Source: Mycolicibacterium stellerae (GTDB lineage: Bacteria; Actinomycetota; Actinomycetes; Mycobacteriales; Mycobacteriaceae). From it: a stretch of 39,570 nucleotides of DNA. The notes beneath the pieces were generated by a model, which saw only the letters and a program-made list of their open reading frames with translations, made no database searches and was not told the origin of the DNA. The stretch covers positions 1-39,570 of the forward strand of contig NZ_RARC01000045.1 in NCBI RefSeq assembly GCF_003719305.1, read 5' to 3'. Below, piece after piece: positions 33,158 through 39,570 of the stretch. The stretch's first letter is position 1. The number at the start of each line of letters is the position of its first letter. A program made the translations under genes and the position numbers.

Positions 33158-34206
33158 CCGACACCGCGGATCGGGCCGCCGCGATCGCCGGCGTCGAGGA
33201 TCAGTTGCGAAAGGTTGCCAAGGTCGTCCGTCGGGCGATGTTGGACGCCATTCCCGACGGGGAACCGGTCCGCTGGCTCTACGCACCGATGCGCGAGTAT
33301 CCGTCACGGGCGGGCAAGGCGCTGCGACCGGCACTCTGCTTGTCGACGGGCCGCGCATTCGGCGGTGACACCGAGGATCTACTGGGGGTCGCCGTTGCGA
33401 TCGAGATGATGCACAACGCCTTCCTGGTGCATGATGACGTCGCCGATGGCAGCGAGATGCGCAGGGGCAGACCGACTTTGTCGGCAACCCACGGAACAGC
33501 GGCCGCATTGAACGCAGGCGACGGCCTCGCCGTGATCGCCGGCCAGGTGTTACGTCGCGCGACCCGTCGGTTCGACCAAGACCTGTCGGATCGCGTGTGG
33601 GCCGAGTTCGACATGATGGCGCTGCGGACCCTGGAAGGGCAAGCGACAGAGGCCGGCTGGCAACTGGACGACGTGCAGGGTCTTGGGCCCTCGAATTACC
33701 TCGAACTCATCATGCACAAGACGTGTTGGTACACGACGATTCATCCGCTGCGCGTCGGCGCCATCGTCGGGTCTAGAGGGACCGCCGACCCGGGTCCGTT
33801 GGTGCGGTTCGGCTTTCACTTCGGTGCCGCCTTCCAGATCCGCGATGATTTGCTCAATCTTGTTGGCACCGAACGGATGTACGGCAAAGAGATCCTCGGG
33901 GATATCTACGAGGGTAAGCGGACGCTGCCGCTCATGCATCTGATGTCGAATGCAACGGGCGCCGACATTGCTCTGGTCCGCGAGTATCTCGGTCGGACGC
34001 GTGCCGACCGATCACCCGAACTCGTCGGCAAGATTCGGGTGCTGATGGATGACTACGGCAGCATCACCTTCGCCGGTGAATACGCAGAGGGCATCCTGCT
34101 GGTGGCCGAGGAGTACTTCGAGGAGGCGTTCGCCGACGCCGAGCCGGGGCCCGACCTGGATTTTCTCAGGTCGCTCGTGCCATATGTGTGGGCCAGATGG
34201 CGCTGA
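33154..34206 (+). CDS. Polyprenyl (geranylgeranyl-type) diphosphate synthase
   Basis: A 350-aa trans-isoprenyl diphosphate synthase, condensing IPP with allylic diphosphates. Present are the GKALRP motif (Lys55, Arg58), the first Asp-rich motif DDVAD (94-98) with ARRGR-like EMRRGRPT after it, KTCWYT (about 189-194), and the second Asp motif as DDLLN (231-235), in which the last Asp is Asn. Upstream of the first motif the -5 position is Ala89 and -4 is Phe90, so chain length is not obvious. GTG 33154 overlaps the preceding stop by 4 bases. No terpene cyclase is nearby; the likely partner is the flavoprotein in the opposite arm. Confidence 0.92.
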   Translation: MTDTADRAAAIAGVEDQLRKVAKVVRRAMLDAIPDGEPVRWLYAPMREYPSRAGKALRPALCLSTGRAFGGDTEDLLGVAVAIEMMHNAFLVHDDVADGSEMRRGRPTLSATHGTAAALNAGDGLAVIAGQVLRRATRRFDQDLSDRVWAEFDMMALRTLEGQATEAGWQLDDVQGLGPSNYLELIMHKTCWYTTIHPLRVGAIVGSRGTADPGPLVRFGFHFGAAFQIRDDLLNLVGTERMYGKEILGDIYEGKRTLPLMHLMSNATGADIALVREYLGRTRADRSPELVGKIRVLMDDYGSITFAGEYAEGILLVAEEYFEEAFADAEPGPDLDFLRSLVPYVWARWR

Positions 34207-34216
34207 AAGCACAACC

Positions 34217-34240
34217 ACTGCCGCTACCGCGGGGTTTTGC
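34217..34240 (+). terminator. Weak hairpin plus T tract after the prenyl synthase gene
   Basis: CCGC-TACC-GCGG followed by GGTTTTG lies about 20 bases after the stop. A 4-base stem is weak. The remaining gap to 34399 shows no gene; it must hold the promoter of the next gene, which I cannot place. Confidence 0.25.
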
Positions 34241-34399
34241 CCAGCAGACGTAAGCGGCTTCATGTGAGCAGGCTGAAAATTCGCTGTGCAATAGCCGTAG
34301 TCTCCGCCAGATTTGTCGTCTGTGACAGTTTGCTCGATTCCGGCGTGCCGGCTGGCGCTTGGTGGCAGGATGCCTGCGGGAAAAGCCTGAAGGAGCAAT

Positions 34400-35902
34400 A
34401 TGCGAAGCACCGGCCGGTCGTTAGCAAGGTCAACATTCGTCGCGATCCTGACGGCGCTCGCCGCCCTGCTCATCGGGGTGGCGTCGACGCTGACGTCCGC
34501 AGTCACGGCATCTCTGGGGCTCACGGCGTTCCAGGCGTTGATCGTCCCTGGCACCGGCACACCCCATGCGGCCAACGATTACCTCGACAACGCCGTCAAC
34601 TACTACGTCCTGCCCGGCGCCAATCCGCCTTGCAGCGTCGCGGCTCCGGCCGGCCCCTGCCCGACCACCCAGGGCATCGACTACTACGCGACGTTCTGGC
34701 CCATCCCGTTGCCGGGCTGGGGCGGCTTGCAAGGCCAGAAGTGGAATGTATCGGTCGCCAGCGGGGTGACAGATCTGACGGGTAAGTACGATGGCATCAT
34801 CGCCGATCCCGATCCCGCCCTCGCTGACCAGCAGATAGTGATCTTCGGCTACTCGCAGGGCGCGACCGTCGCCAGCAATTTCAAGCGCCTGCACGCCGAC
34901 GACCCATGGGACATCAAGGCCAGGACGGACTACTTCTATATCGGCAACCCGCAGCGTCCGAGCGGCGGCTTCTTCGAGCGGTTGGCCTTCCTGGGAAACG
35001 TGCCGATTCTGGACGCACAGTTCGGTGATCCGTCGCCAACCGATACGTGCACAGATGAGAAAGGCGCGCTGCGAACCTGCGCCACCGACTTCGCGCTCCA
35101 GTACGACGGCGTCGCCGACTTCCCGCAGTGGTTGCTCAACCCTCTTGCGGTCGCCAACGCCGTCGCAGGCTTCCAGTACGTGCACGGCACCTACCTCGCG
35201 CCCAACGGCGACGATCCGGTCACCGAGACGCCCTACGGCTACACCGTCGAGGAGGTGCAGGATGCGGTCGCGGCAGCTCAGGCCAGCTGCACCGCCGCGA
35301 CGTACTGCCAGCAAGTCGAGGGCAGCGACACGATCTACGTCACGCTGCCGGCCAGGTACCTGCCGCTGTATCAGCCGTTGATCGACATCGGCGATGCGAC
35401 GGGCACGTCGGCATTGATCGTGCCGATCGTCGACCTGATCTCCCCGGCGACGCAGACGCTCATCGAAACCGGCTATGACCGAACGGATTACAGCAATCCT
35501 CAACCAGGAACGCTGCTTCCCCCCAAGACGTTCAACCCGATCCAGACCGCGGTCGATCTCGTCAACGACGTCCCCGAGGGCATCAACATGGCGCTGACGC
35601 CGGGGCGCACACCGCTCCCGGGATCACCGCCAATCGACGACAGCCTGTCGAGTACGAGCACGAACACGATCGTGTCCACCGCGACGACGCCGAAGCTGAC
35701 CACGCCCGACATCCGGCTGGGCCTGTTCGCCAAGCCCGGCGAGGGCGCCCCGACGGGCACAGGATCGAGCGCCAATCGGCCGCTGCAGAACGCGCTGAAG
35801 GACTTCCACCCAGTCCGCGATGTCGTCAAGGCGGTGTCGGACACGGCGAAGAACGCGCTGGGCAAGGACGATAGCTCCTCGTCCGGCGACGACTCGGAGT
35901 AG
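34400..35902 (+). CDS. Secreted PE-PPE-domain serine hydrolase
   Basis: A 500-aa exported protein. An N-terminal hydrophobic signal (FVAILTALAALLIGVASTLTS) is followed by ALIVPGTGTPHAANDYL, the start of the PE-PPE alpha/beta-hydrolase domain, with nucleophile Ser152 in IFGYSQGATVAS. His in QYVHGTYLAP could be the triad base. Cys pairs are present in the mature part. A Ser/Thr/Pro-rich and charged tail (about 390-500) is probably disordered. Unlike typical mycobacterial carriers of this domain there is no PE or PPE module; it uses an ordinary signal peptide. ATG 34400 has GAAGGAG five bases upstream. It lies next to the ESX-4 genes, in the place where M. tuberculosis has cut3. Confidence 0.88.
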   Translation: MRSTGRSLARSTFVAILTALAALLIGVASTLTSAVTASLGLTAFQALIVPGTGTPHAANDYLDNAVNYYVLPGANPPCSVAAPAGPCPTTQGIDYYATFWPIPLPGWGGLQGQKWNVSVASGVTDLTGKYDGIIADPDPALADQQIVIFGYSQGATVASNFKRLHADDPWDIKARTDYFYIGNPQRPSGGFFERLAFLGNVPILDAQFGDPSPTDTCTDEKGALRTCATDFALQYDGVADFPQWLLNPLAVANAVAGFQYVHGTYLAPNGDDPVTETPYGYTVEEVQDAVAAAQASCTAATYCQQVEGSDTIYVTLPARYLPLYQPLIDIGDATGTSALIVPIVDLISPATQTLIETGYDRTDYSNPQPGTLLPPKTFNPIQTAVDLVNDVPEGINMALTPGRTPLPGSPPIDDSLSSTSTNTIVSTATTPKLTTPDIRLGLFAKPGEGAPTGTGSSANRPLQNALKDFHPVRDVVKAVSDTAKNALGKDDSSSSGDDSE

Positions 35903-35923
35903 CCGTCTCGCGATCGACCACCG

Positions 35924-35932
35924 CCAAATTGG
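35924..35932. promoter_or_regulatory. CCAAATTGG palindrome upstream of eccB4
   Basis: CCAA-A-TTGG lies in the 77-base gap before eccB4, within a slightly longer imperfect dyad (CACC...GGTG). TATCCT (35943-35948) and TTAGGCT (35958-35964) are possible -10 elements, neither with a good -35. Candidate operator only. Confidence 0.25.
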
Positions 35933-35979
35933 TGAAAAGTCGTATCCTCGACCGCCGTTAGGCTGGGCGCCGGGGGAGT

Positions 35980-37359
35980 ATGGCTGGTCAACCGACGACC
36001 CGGCTGCAGGTCAGCGGGTATCGATTTCTGGTGCGCCGGATGGAACACGCGCTGCTGCGCGGCGACATTCGCATGCGCCACGATCCGATGCGGGCGCAGT
36101 CGGTCGCGTTGATCGCCGGCTGCGTACTGGCCGCTATCGGCGTAGCCGTCTGCGCGATCCTGGCGTTCCTGCGGCCGAACGCCGGCTTGGGCGATGCCGC
36201 GATCGTCATGGCCCGTGACTCCGGTGCACTGTATGTCCGCATCGACGACACGTTGCACCCCGTCTTGAATCTGGCGTCGGCGCGCCTTGTCGCAGGCGGT
36301 GCCGCGCGGCCACAAGTTGTCGGCCAGGCCGCGATCGACACGGCCAAGCGCGGACCGCTCCTCGGCATCCCCGGTGCGCCCGCCGTCATCGCCGAGCCGT
36401 TGTCCGGCGAAGAATCCGCGTGGACCGTTTGTGACGGCGCGACCACCACGGTGGTCGCAGGCCGTGCGGAGCCATTCGATCGACGCGACAACCAACCGAA
36501 CGTACTGGTCACCGTGCGAACCGAGAGCGCGGCGTCGACGTATCTGCTGTACGACGGTTGGCGCGCGCAGGTCGACCTCCGCGACCCCGGCGTCATGTGG
36601 GCGCTGCGCCTCGACGGCATCGAGCCACGCCCGGTCTCCAGCGCCCTGCTCGACGCGATCCCCGAAGCGCCTGCCATCGCCAGGCCACACATTCCCGGTG
36701 CCGGCCAACCGGGCGCGATCGCCGGGACGCGGGTCGGGTCTGTGGTCCGGGTGGCGCGGGCCGACGTCGACGACTATTTCGTCGTGCTGGCCTACGGCGT
36801 ACAGCAGATCGGCGACGTCGCGGCGAATCTGATTCGCGCTGTGGACTCGCAAGGCACTAGTGAGATCGTGTCTGTCTCACCCGACGCCGTAGCCGAGGTA
36901 CCTGTCGTCGATTCCTTGCCCGTTTCGATGTTTCCCCGCCGCGCGGGTACGACATCGGGCGCGGGCGGTAACGGTGTGCTCTGCGCGCAATGGCGCCCGG
37001 ATGGGCCGAAAACCGTTCTGTGGTTGGGTGACTCACCGCCTGTGGACTCGAATCCGATCGAACTGGCGCAGGCCGACGGCGATGGACCCAGTATCGACAG
37101 CATCGTGGTGCCGTCAGGACGAAGCGCGTATGTGACAGCGGCGGCTCTCAGCGGCGGTGGCGGAGCCGGTCCGTTGTACCTGGTGACGGACGGCGGAGTG
37201 CTTTTCGGCCTTCATGATGAGAACACGGCGAAGCTTCTCGGAGTGCAGGGCGATCCCGTCAGAGCGCCATGGCCGGTGCTGTCGTGGCTGCCCCGCGGAC
37301 CCGAGCTGAGCCGCGAGAGCGCGCTAGTCCCGCGCGACGGTATTGCTTCTGCGCCGTAG
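35980..37359 (+). CDS. eccB4: Type VII secretion core protein EccB (ESX-4)
   Basis: A 459-aa membrane component of the ESX core complex. The N-terminus MAGQPTTRLQVSGYRFLVRRMEHALLR-type segment is diagnostic of EccB, followed by one transmembrane helix (about 43-66) and a large periplasmic domain with conserved Gly/Pro blocks (GVQQIGDVAANLIR near 265). Assignment to ESX-4 rests on synteny: convergent with mycP and close to truA/rplQ, as Rv3450c is. GGGGGAG precedes ATG 35980. Its last 36 bases overlap the mycP4 end on the other strand. Confidence 0.95.
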   Translation: MAGQPTTRLQVSGYRFLVRRMEHALLRGDIRMRHDPMRAQSVALIAGCVLAAIGVAVCAILAFLRPNAGLGDAAIVMARDSGALYVRIDDTLHPVLNLASARLVAGGAARPQVVGQAAIDTAKRGPLLGIPGAPAVIAEPLSGEESAWTVCDGATTTVVAGRAEPFDRRDNQPNVLVTVRTESAASTYLLYDGWRAQVDLRDPGVMWALRLDGIEPRPVSSALLDAIPEAPAIARPHIPGAGQPGAIAGTRVGSVVRVARADVDDYFVVLAYGVQQIGDVAANLIRAVDSQGTSEIVSVSPDAVAEVPVVDSLPVSMFPRRAGTTSGAGGNGVLCAQWRPDGPKTVLWLGDSPPVDSNPIELAQADGDGPSIDSIVVPSGRSAYVTAAALSGGGGAGPLYLVTDGGVLFGLHDENTAKLLGVQGDPVRAPWPVLSWLPRGPELSRESALVPRDGIASAP

Positions 37360-38724
37360 CCGGCCGAACGAGGCCGTCGTCGCCACCGCCGCGGCCACCA
37401 CGGCGACGCAGACCCCGGCACCGCCGAACGCGACCCGTCGCCCACGTGGATCCGGCTTGCCTTCAACCTCCGGCGGCGAGACCGCACGGGCGCCGCTGCC
37501 GCCCGACTCGGTGGTGTTGACGGGATGGTTTGTTCCCGTGGTGGCGCCGCTGACCGCGGCGAGCGCGTCGACGACACCGTGACCGACGAACGGATCCCAG
37601 CCCGACGGCGGCCGATGCGCGGTGTCTTTGATCCGCGCCATCACCTGTCGCGCGGTCAGATGCGGTGATCGTGCCCGCACGAGTGCGGCGATCCCGCTCA
37701 CCACCGGCGCGGCATAGCTCGTCCCCACAATCGGTGCCGAACTCCCGAGCACCGGCAGAGAGTCGACGAGACCTTCGCCGTCTGCGTCCAGCGACACAAC
37801 GCCCTCTCCAGGCGCCGCGACGTCCACCCATGGCCCAGCGAGTGTGAACTGCGATGGCGCACCCTGCGGATCGACGGAGCCCACCGTCAGGACGTAGTCG
37901 TCGTACCAAGCCGGGCTCACAACGACTTTCACCGATTCCCAGTCGGGCCGACCGGGGCGAGTCGGGTCGGTGGGCGGATTCTGATCCGGGCATTGCCCGA
38001 GGCCTCCGACGTTTCCCGCCGCGGCCACAACGACAACGTTCTTGACGTCTACCGCATACGCCAGCGCGGCCCCGAGCGCACGATCGTCGAGCCCCGCGGC
38101 GGCCGCAACGCAGGCGATGGATGACACGTTGATCACCGAAGCGCCCATATCCGCGGCGGTCCTGACCGCCATCGCGAGCGTATCGACATCGCCGAACCCA
38201 GGGGCCGATCGACCGGCGGGTGCGAACTTCACGCTCGACTGGCGGATGCCGATTATCGTCGCGTCGGGTGCGACACCACTGAATCCTTTTCCTCCCGTGG
38301 AGGGTTCGGCAGCACCGATGATGCCTGCGACTATCGTGCCGTGCCCGTCGCAGTCGTCGGTGCCGTCGCCGGTGAACACGTAGTCGCCGCCGGCGATGAG
38401 ATGCGGCAGCAGACGATGACGCGCCACGCCTGTGTCGATGACGGCGACCGTCTGACCCGAGCCGCGGCTTAGCCGCCACACCGCCTCCAGGCCAAGGCTT
38501 TTGAGCTGACCCGCGGCCTCCGGACCACCCTTCGGCGTTGCTGCGGTGGAGACCACGCACTGCTGCCGCTGCTCGGTGGCTTCCGGTGGAGCAGGCGGTC
38601 GCGGTCGCGGGAGTAGAGAATCATCGACCGAGGGCGGCGCGACCGCTGCGGCGACGGGTGACAACCACACGCAGACCGACGTCAAAATGATGGCTCCGGT
38701 GACTCGTGTCGGTCGGGATGTCAT
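37324..38724 (-). CDS. mycP4: Mycosin subtilisin-like protease MycP (ESX-4)
   Basis: A 466-aa membrane-anchored serine protease of the type VII secretion system. Signal peptide (AIILTSVCVWLSPVAAAVA), catalytic Asp97 in AVIDTGV, His128 in CDGHGT, oxyanion Asn238 in AAAGN, and Ser336 in GTSYAAPVVSG are all present, with a C-terminal transmembrane helix (about 434-455) and basic tail. The catalytic triad is complete, so it should be active. ATG 38724 overlaps the eccD4 stop by 4 bases (ATGA). It converges on eccB4 with overlapping ends. Confidence 0.96.
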   Translation of the reverse strand: MTSRPTRVTGAIILTSVCVWLSPVAAAVAPPSVDDSLLPRPRPPAPPEATEQRQQCVVSTAATPKGGPEAAGQLKSLGLEAVWRLSRGSGQTVAVIDTGVARHRLLPHLIAGGDYVFTGDGTDDCDGHGTIVAGIIGAAEPSTGGKGFSGVAPDATIIGIRQSSVKFAPAGRSAPGFGDVDTLAMAVRTAADMGASVINVSSIACVAAAAGLDDRALGAALAYAVDVKNVVVVAAAGNVGGLGQCPDQNPPTDPTRPGRPDWESVKVVVSPAWYDDYVLTVGSVDPQGAPSQFTLAGPWVDVAAPGEGVVSLDADGEGLVDSLPVLGSSAPIVGTSYAAPVVSGIAALVRARSPHLTARQVMARIKDTAHRPPSGWDPFVGHGVVDALAAVSGATTGTNHPVNTTESGGSGARAVSPPEVEGKPDPRGRRVAFGGAGVCVAVVAAAVATTASFGRLRRRSNTVARD

Positions 38725-39570
38725 GTCAGGGTCAAATCACGGGCGAAGCTGAAAAGGCCGCCGACCCAACACGCCAGCGGTACGACCGCCGCGAGCGCCA
38801 GATAGTCGACGACCTCGATGCCGCGCCGCGCAAACGGACTCAGCCGCTCTTCGAAGCCTGCGCCTGTCAGACATAGCGCGCTCGCACCCAGGATGACCGC
38901 GATCAGACCAACCCAGGGAGCGTGCCCGGGACCCGATAAGGCTGCGAGCGTGAAAGCGGCAGTGCTGCTGATCAATCCTGCCGCGAGCACCATCGTGGAA
39001 CGAACCGACCCTCGCTGCTGGCCAGCCCGAAGGATCAACGCCGTCGAAACGACACACGCGAATGTGGCACCGCTTCCGGCGTTGTGACTCTGCTGATCAG
39101 CGGCGACCAATGCGACGCCTGAAGCCGCCGACAGCGAGAATCCCGCCAGAAGTCCCGTCAAGGTCTGATGGCCGCGTGCCGCGCGAAGAGCACCCTCAGC
39201 GATTGGGGCGGTGTCCTGATCGTATGCGGCGTCAACCGAACTCGGCATCCGCGGAGACAAACCTGTCACGAGGATCGACAGCTTGGCCGCGACGTTCATC
39301 ATCGCAAGGGACAGGGTGGCAAGGGCGGCGCCAACCGCGCTTGTCGGTGTCGGCCAAATCGCCGCGACCGCGGCGGCGATCGCCGCCATCGCCGAGAAAG
39401 CCGTGATCGCGGTGAAGAAGGTCGTCCCGCACGACGTGACATGTACCAGCACTGCCGACACAGCCGAGCAGATCGCTGCCGCCAGGAAGAAGTTCGGCGG
39501 CGCGGGACCGCCGGGCACCATCAAGAACCCGGCGACCGCGCCGAATACCGCAGCTGTCATGCCGAGTGTC
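38721..39570 (-). CDS. eccD4: Type VII secretion channel protein EccD (ESX-4), C-terminal part
   Basis: The last ~283 residues of a polytopic membrane protein with at least nine hydrophobic helices, running off the window at its 5' side; the frame stays open to 39570, so no start is visible and the N-terminal ubiquitin-like domain of EccD is missing from view. The short hydrophilic loop GLSPRMPSSVDAAYDQDTAP is like EccD loops. Synteny with mycP and eccB supports EccD4; the equivalent in M. tuberculosis is Rv3448. Confidence 0.9.
   Translation of the reverse strand, partial: TLGMTAAVFGAVAGFLMVPGGPAPPNFFLAAAICSAVSAVLVHVTSCGTTFFTAITAFSAMAAIAAAVAAIWPTPTSAVGAALATLSLAMMNVAAKLSILVTGLSPRMPSSVDAAYDQDTAPIAEGALRAARGHQTLTGLLAGFSLSAASGVALVAADQQSHNAGSGATFACVVSTALILRAGQQRGSVRSTMVLAAGLISSTAAFTLAALSGPGHAPWVGLIAVILGASALCLTGAGFEERLSPFARRGIEVVDYLALAAVVPLACWVGGLFSFARDLTLT

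Noticed and set aside
25129..34206. Family 2 encapsulin system, because a polyprenyl synthase lies near a cyclic-nucleotide protein
   Set aside because: None of the unknown proteins looks like an HK97-type shell protein with a cNMP insert; the nucleotide protein here makes the signal rather than binds it.
25129..34206. Carotenoid or hopanoid cluster
   Set aside because: There is no phytoene/squalene synthase, cyclase or further desaturase in the window, so only a general isoprenoid role is supportable.
34430..36852. Minus-strand frames of 357 and 450 codons opposite the PE-PPE and eccB4 genes
   Set aside because: Antisense shadows of genes with a clear signal peptide, catalytic Ser motif and EccB signature.
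1..39570. CRISPR arrays, tRNA or rRNA genes
   Set aside because: I saw no regularly spaced repeats and no tRNA-like cloverleaf or rRNA segment in the gaps between genes.

Overview
The window is high-GC actinobacterial DNA from a mycobacterium, most likely an environmental or fast-growing species; I cannot name it. The diagnostic content is an mce operon, rmlB/rmlC, the infA-rpmJ-rpsM-rpsK-rpsD-rpoA-rplQ-truA block, cutinase-like genes, and the eccB/mycP/eccD end of an ESX-4 type VII secretion locus. The order rmlC-rmlB-LLM oxidoreductase...infA...truA-cutinases-eccB4-mycP4-eccD4 matches the arrangement I know from Mycobacterium tuberculosis (Rv3465 back to Rv3448), with extra genes inserted. 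The first 19 bases look like a Tn5/Nextera mosaic end, so the window probably begins at a contig end.

Layout. (1) 20-9079, plus strand: the 3' end of a YrbE permease gene, six Mce genes (A-F, E a lipoprotein) and a coupled gene for a predicted exported protein of unknown function. (2) 9083-15688, minus strand: a compact run read from right to left as a response regulator fused to a thioredoxin-reductase-like flavoprotein, a cNMP-domain histidine kinase, two tandem F420-type LLM oxidoreductases, rmlB and rmlC. (3) 15817-21365, plus strand: an SRPBCC-like gene, then the ribosomal/RNA polymerase block and truA, with hairpins in front of rpoA and rplQ. (4) 21362-24501, minus strand: three cutinase-family genes and a DMT exporter, divergent from a CGNR zinc-finger gene (24575-25132). 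(5) 25129-34206: a divergent six-gene module. One arm (minus) holds two uncharacterised proteins, a class III cyclase/AAA/TPR signalling protein and a phytoene-desaturase-like flavoprotein. The other arm (plus) holds an uncharacterised protein and a polyprenyl diphosphate synthase. Every neighbouring pair within an arm overlaps by exactly 4 bases. (6) 34400-39570: a secreted PE-PPE-domain hydrolase followed by eccB4, mycP4 and a truncated eccD4.

The module in (5) is the best candidate for an undescribed system. It couples isoprenoid synthesis and oxidation to a cyclic-nucleotide/ATPase signalling protein, and contains three proteins I cannot assign, two of which seem to end in the same Ig-like fold. 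Second is the redox-like two-component pair in (2): the response regulator carries glutaredoxin-like and thioredoxin-reductase-like domains that both lack their cysteine pairs, and its partner kinase has a cNMP-type sensor and an unusual H-box. Third is the unknown exported protein translationally coupled to mceF, which could be a missing part of that Mce transporter.
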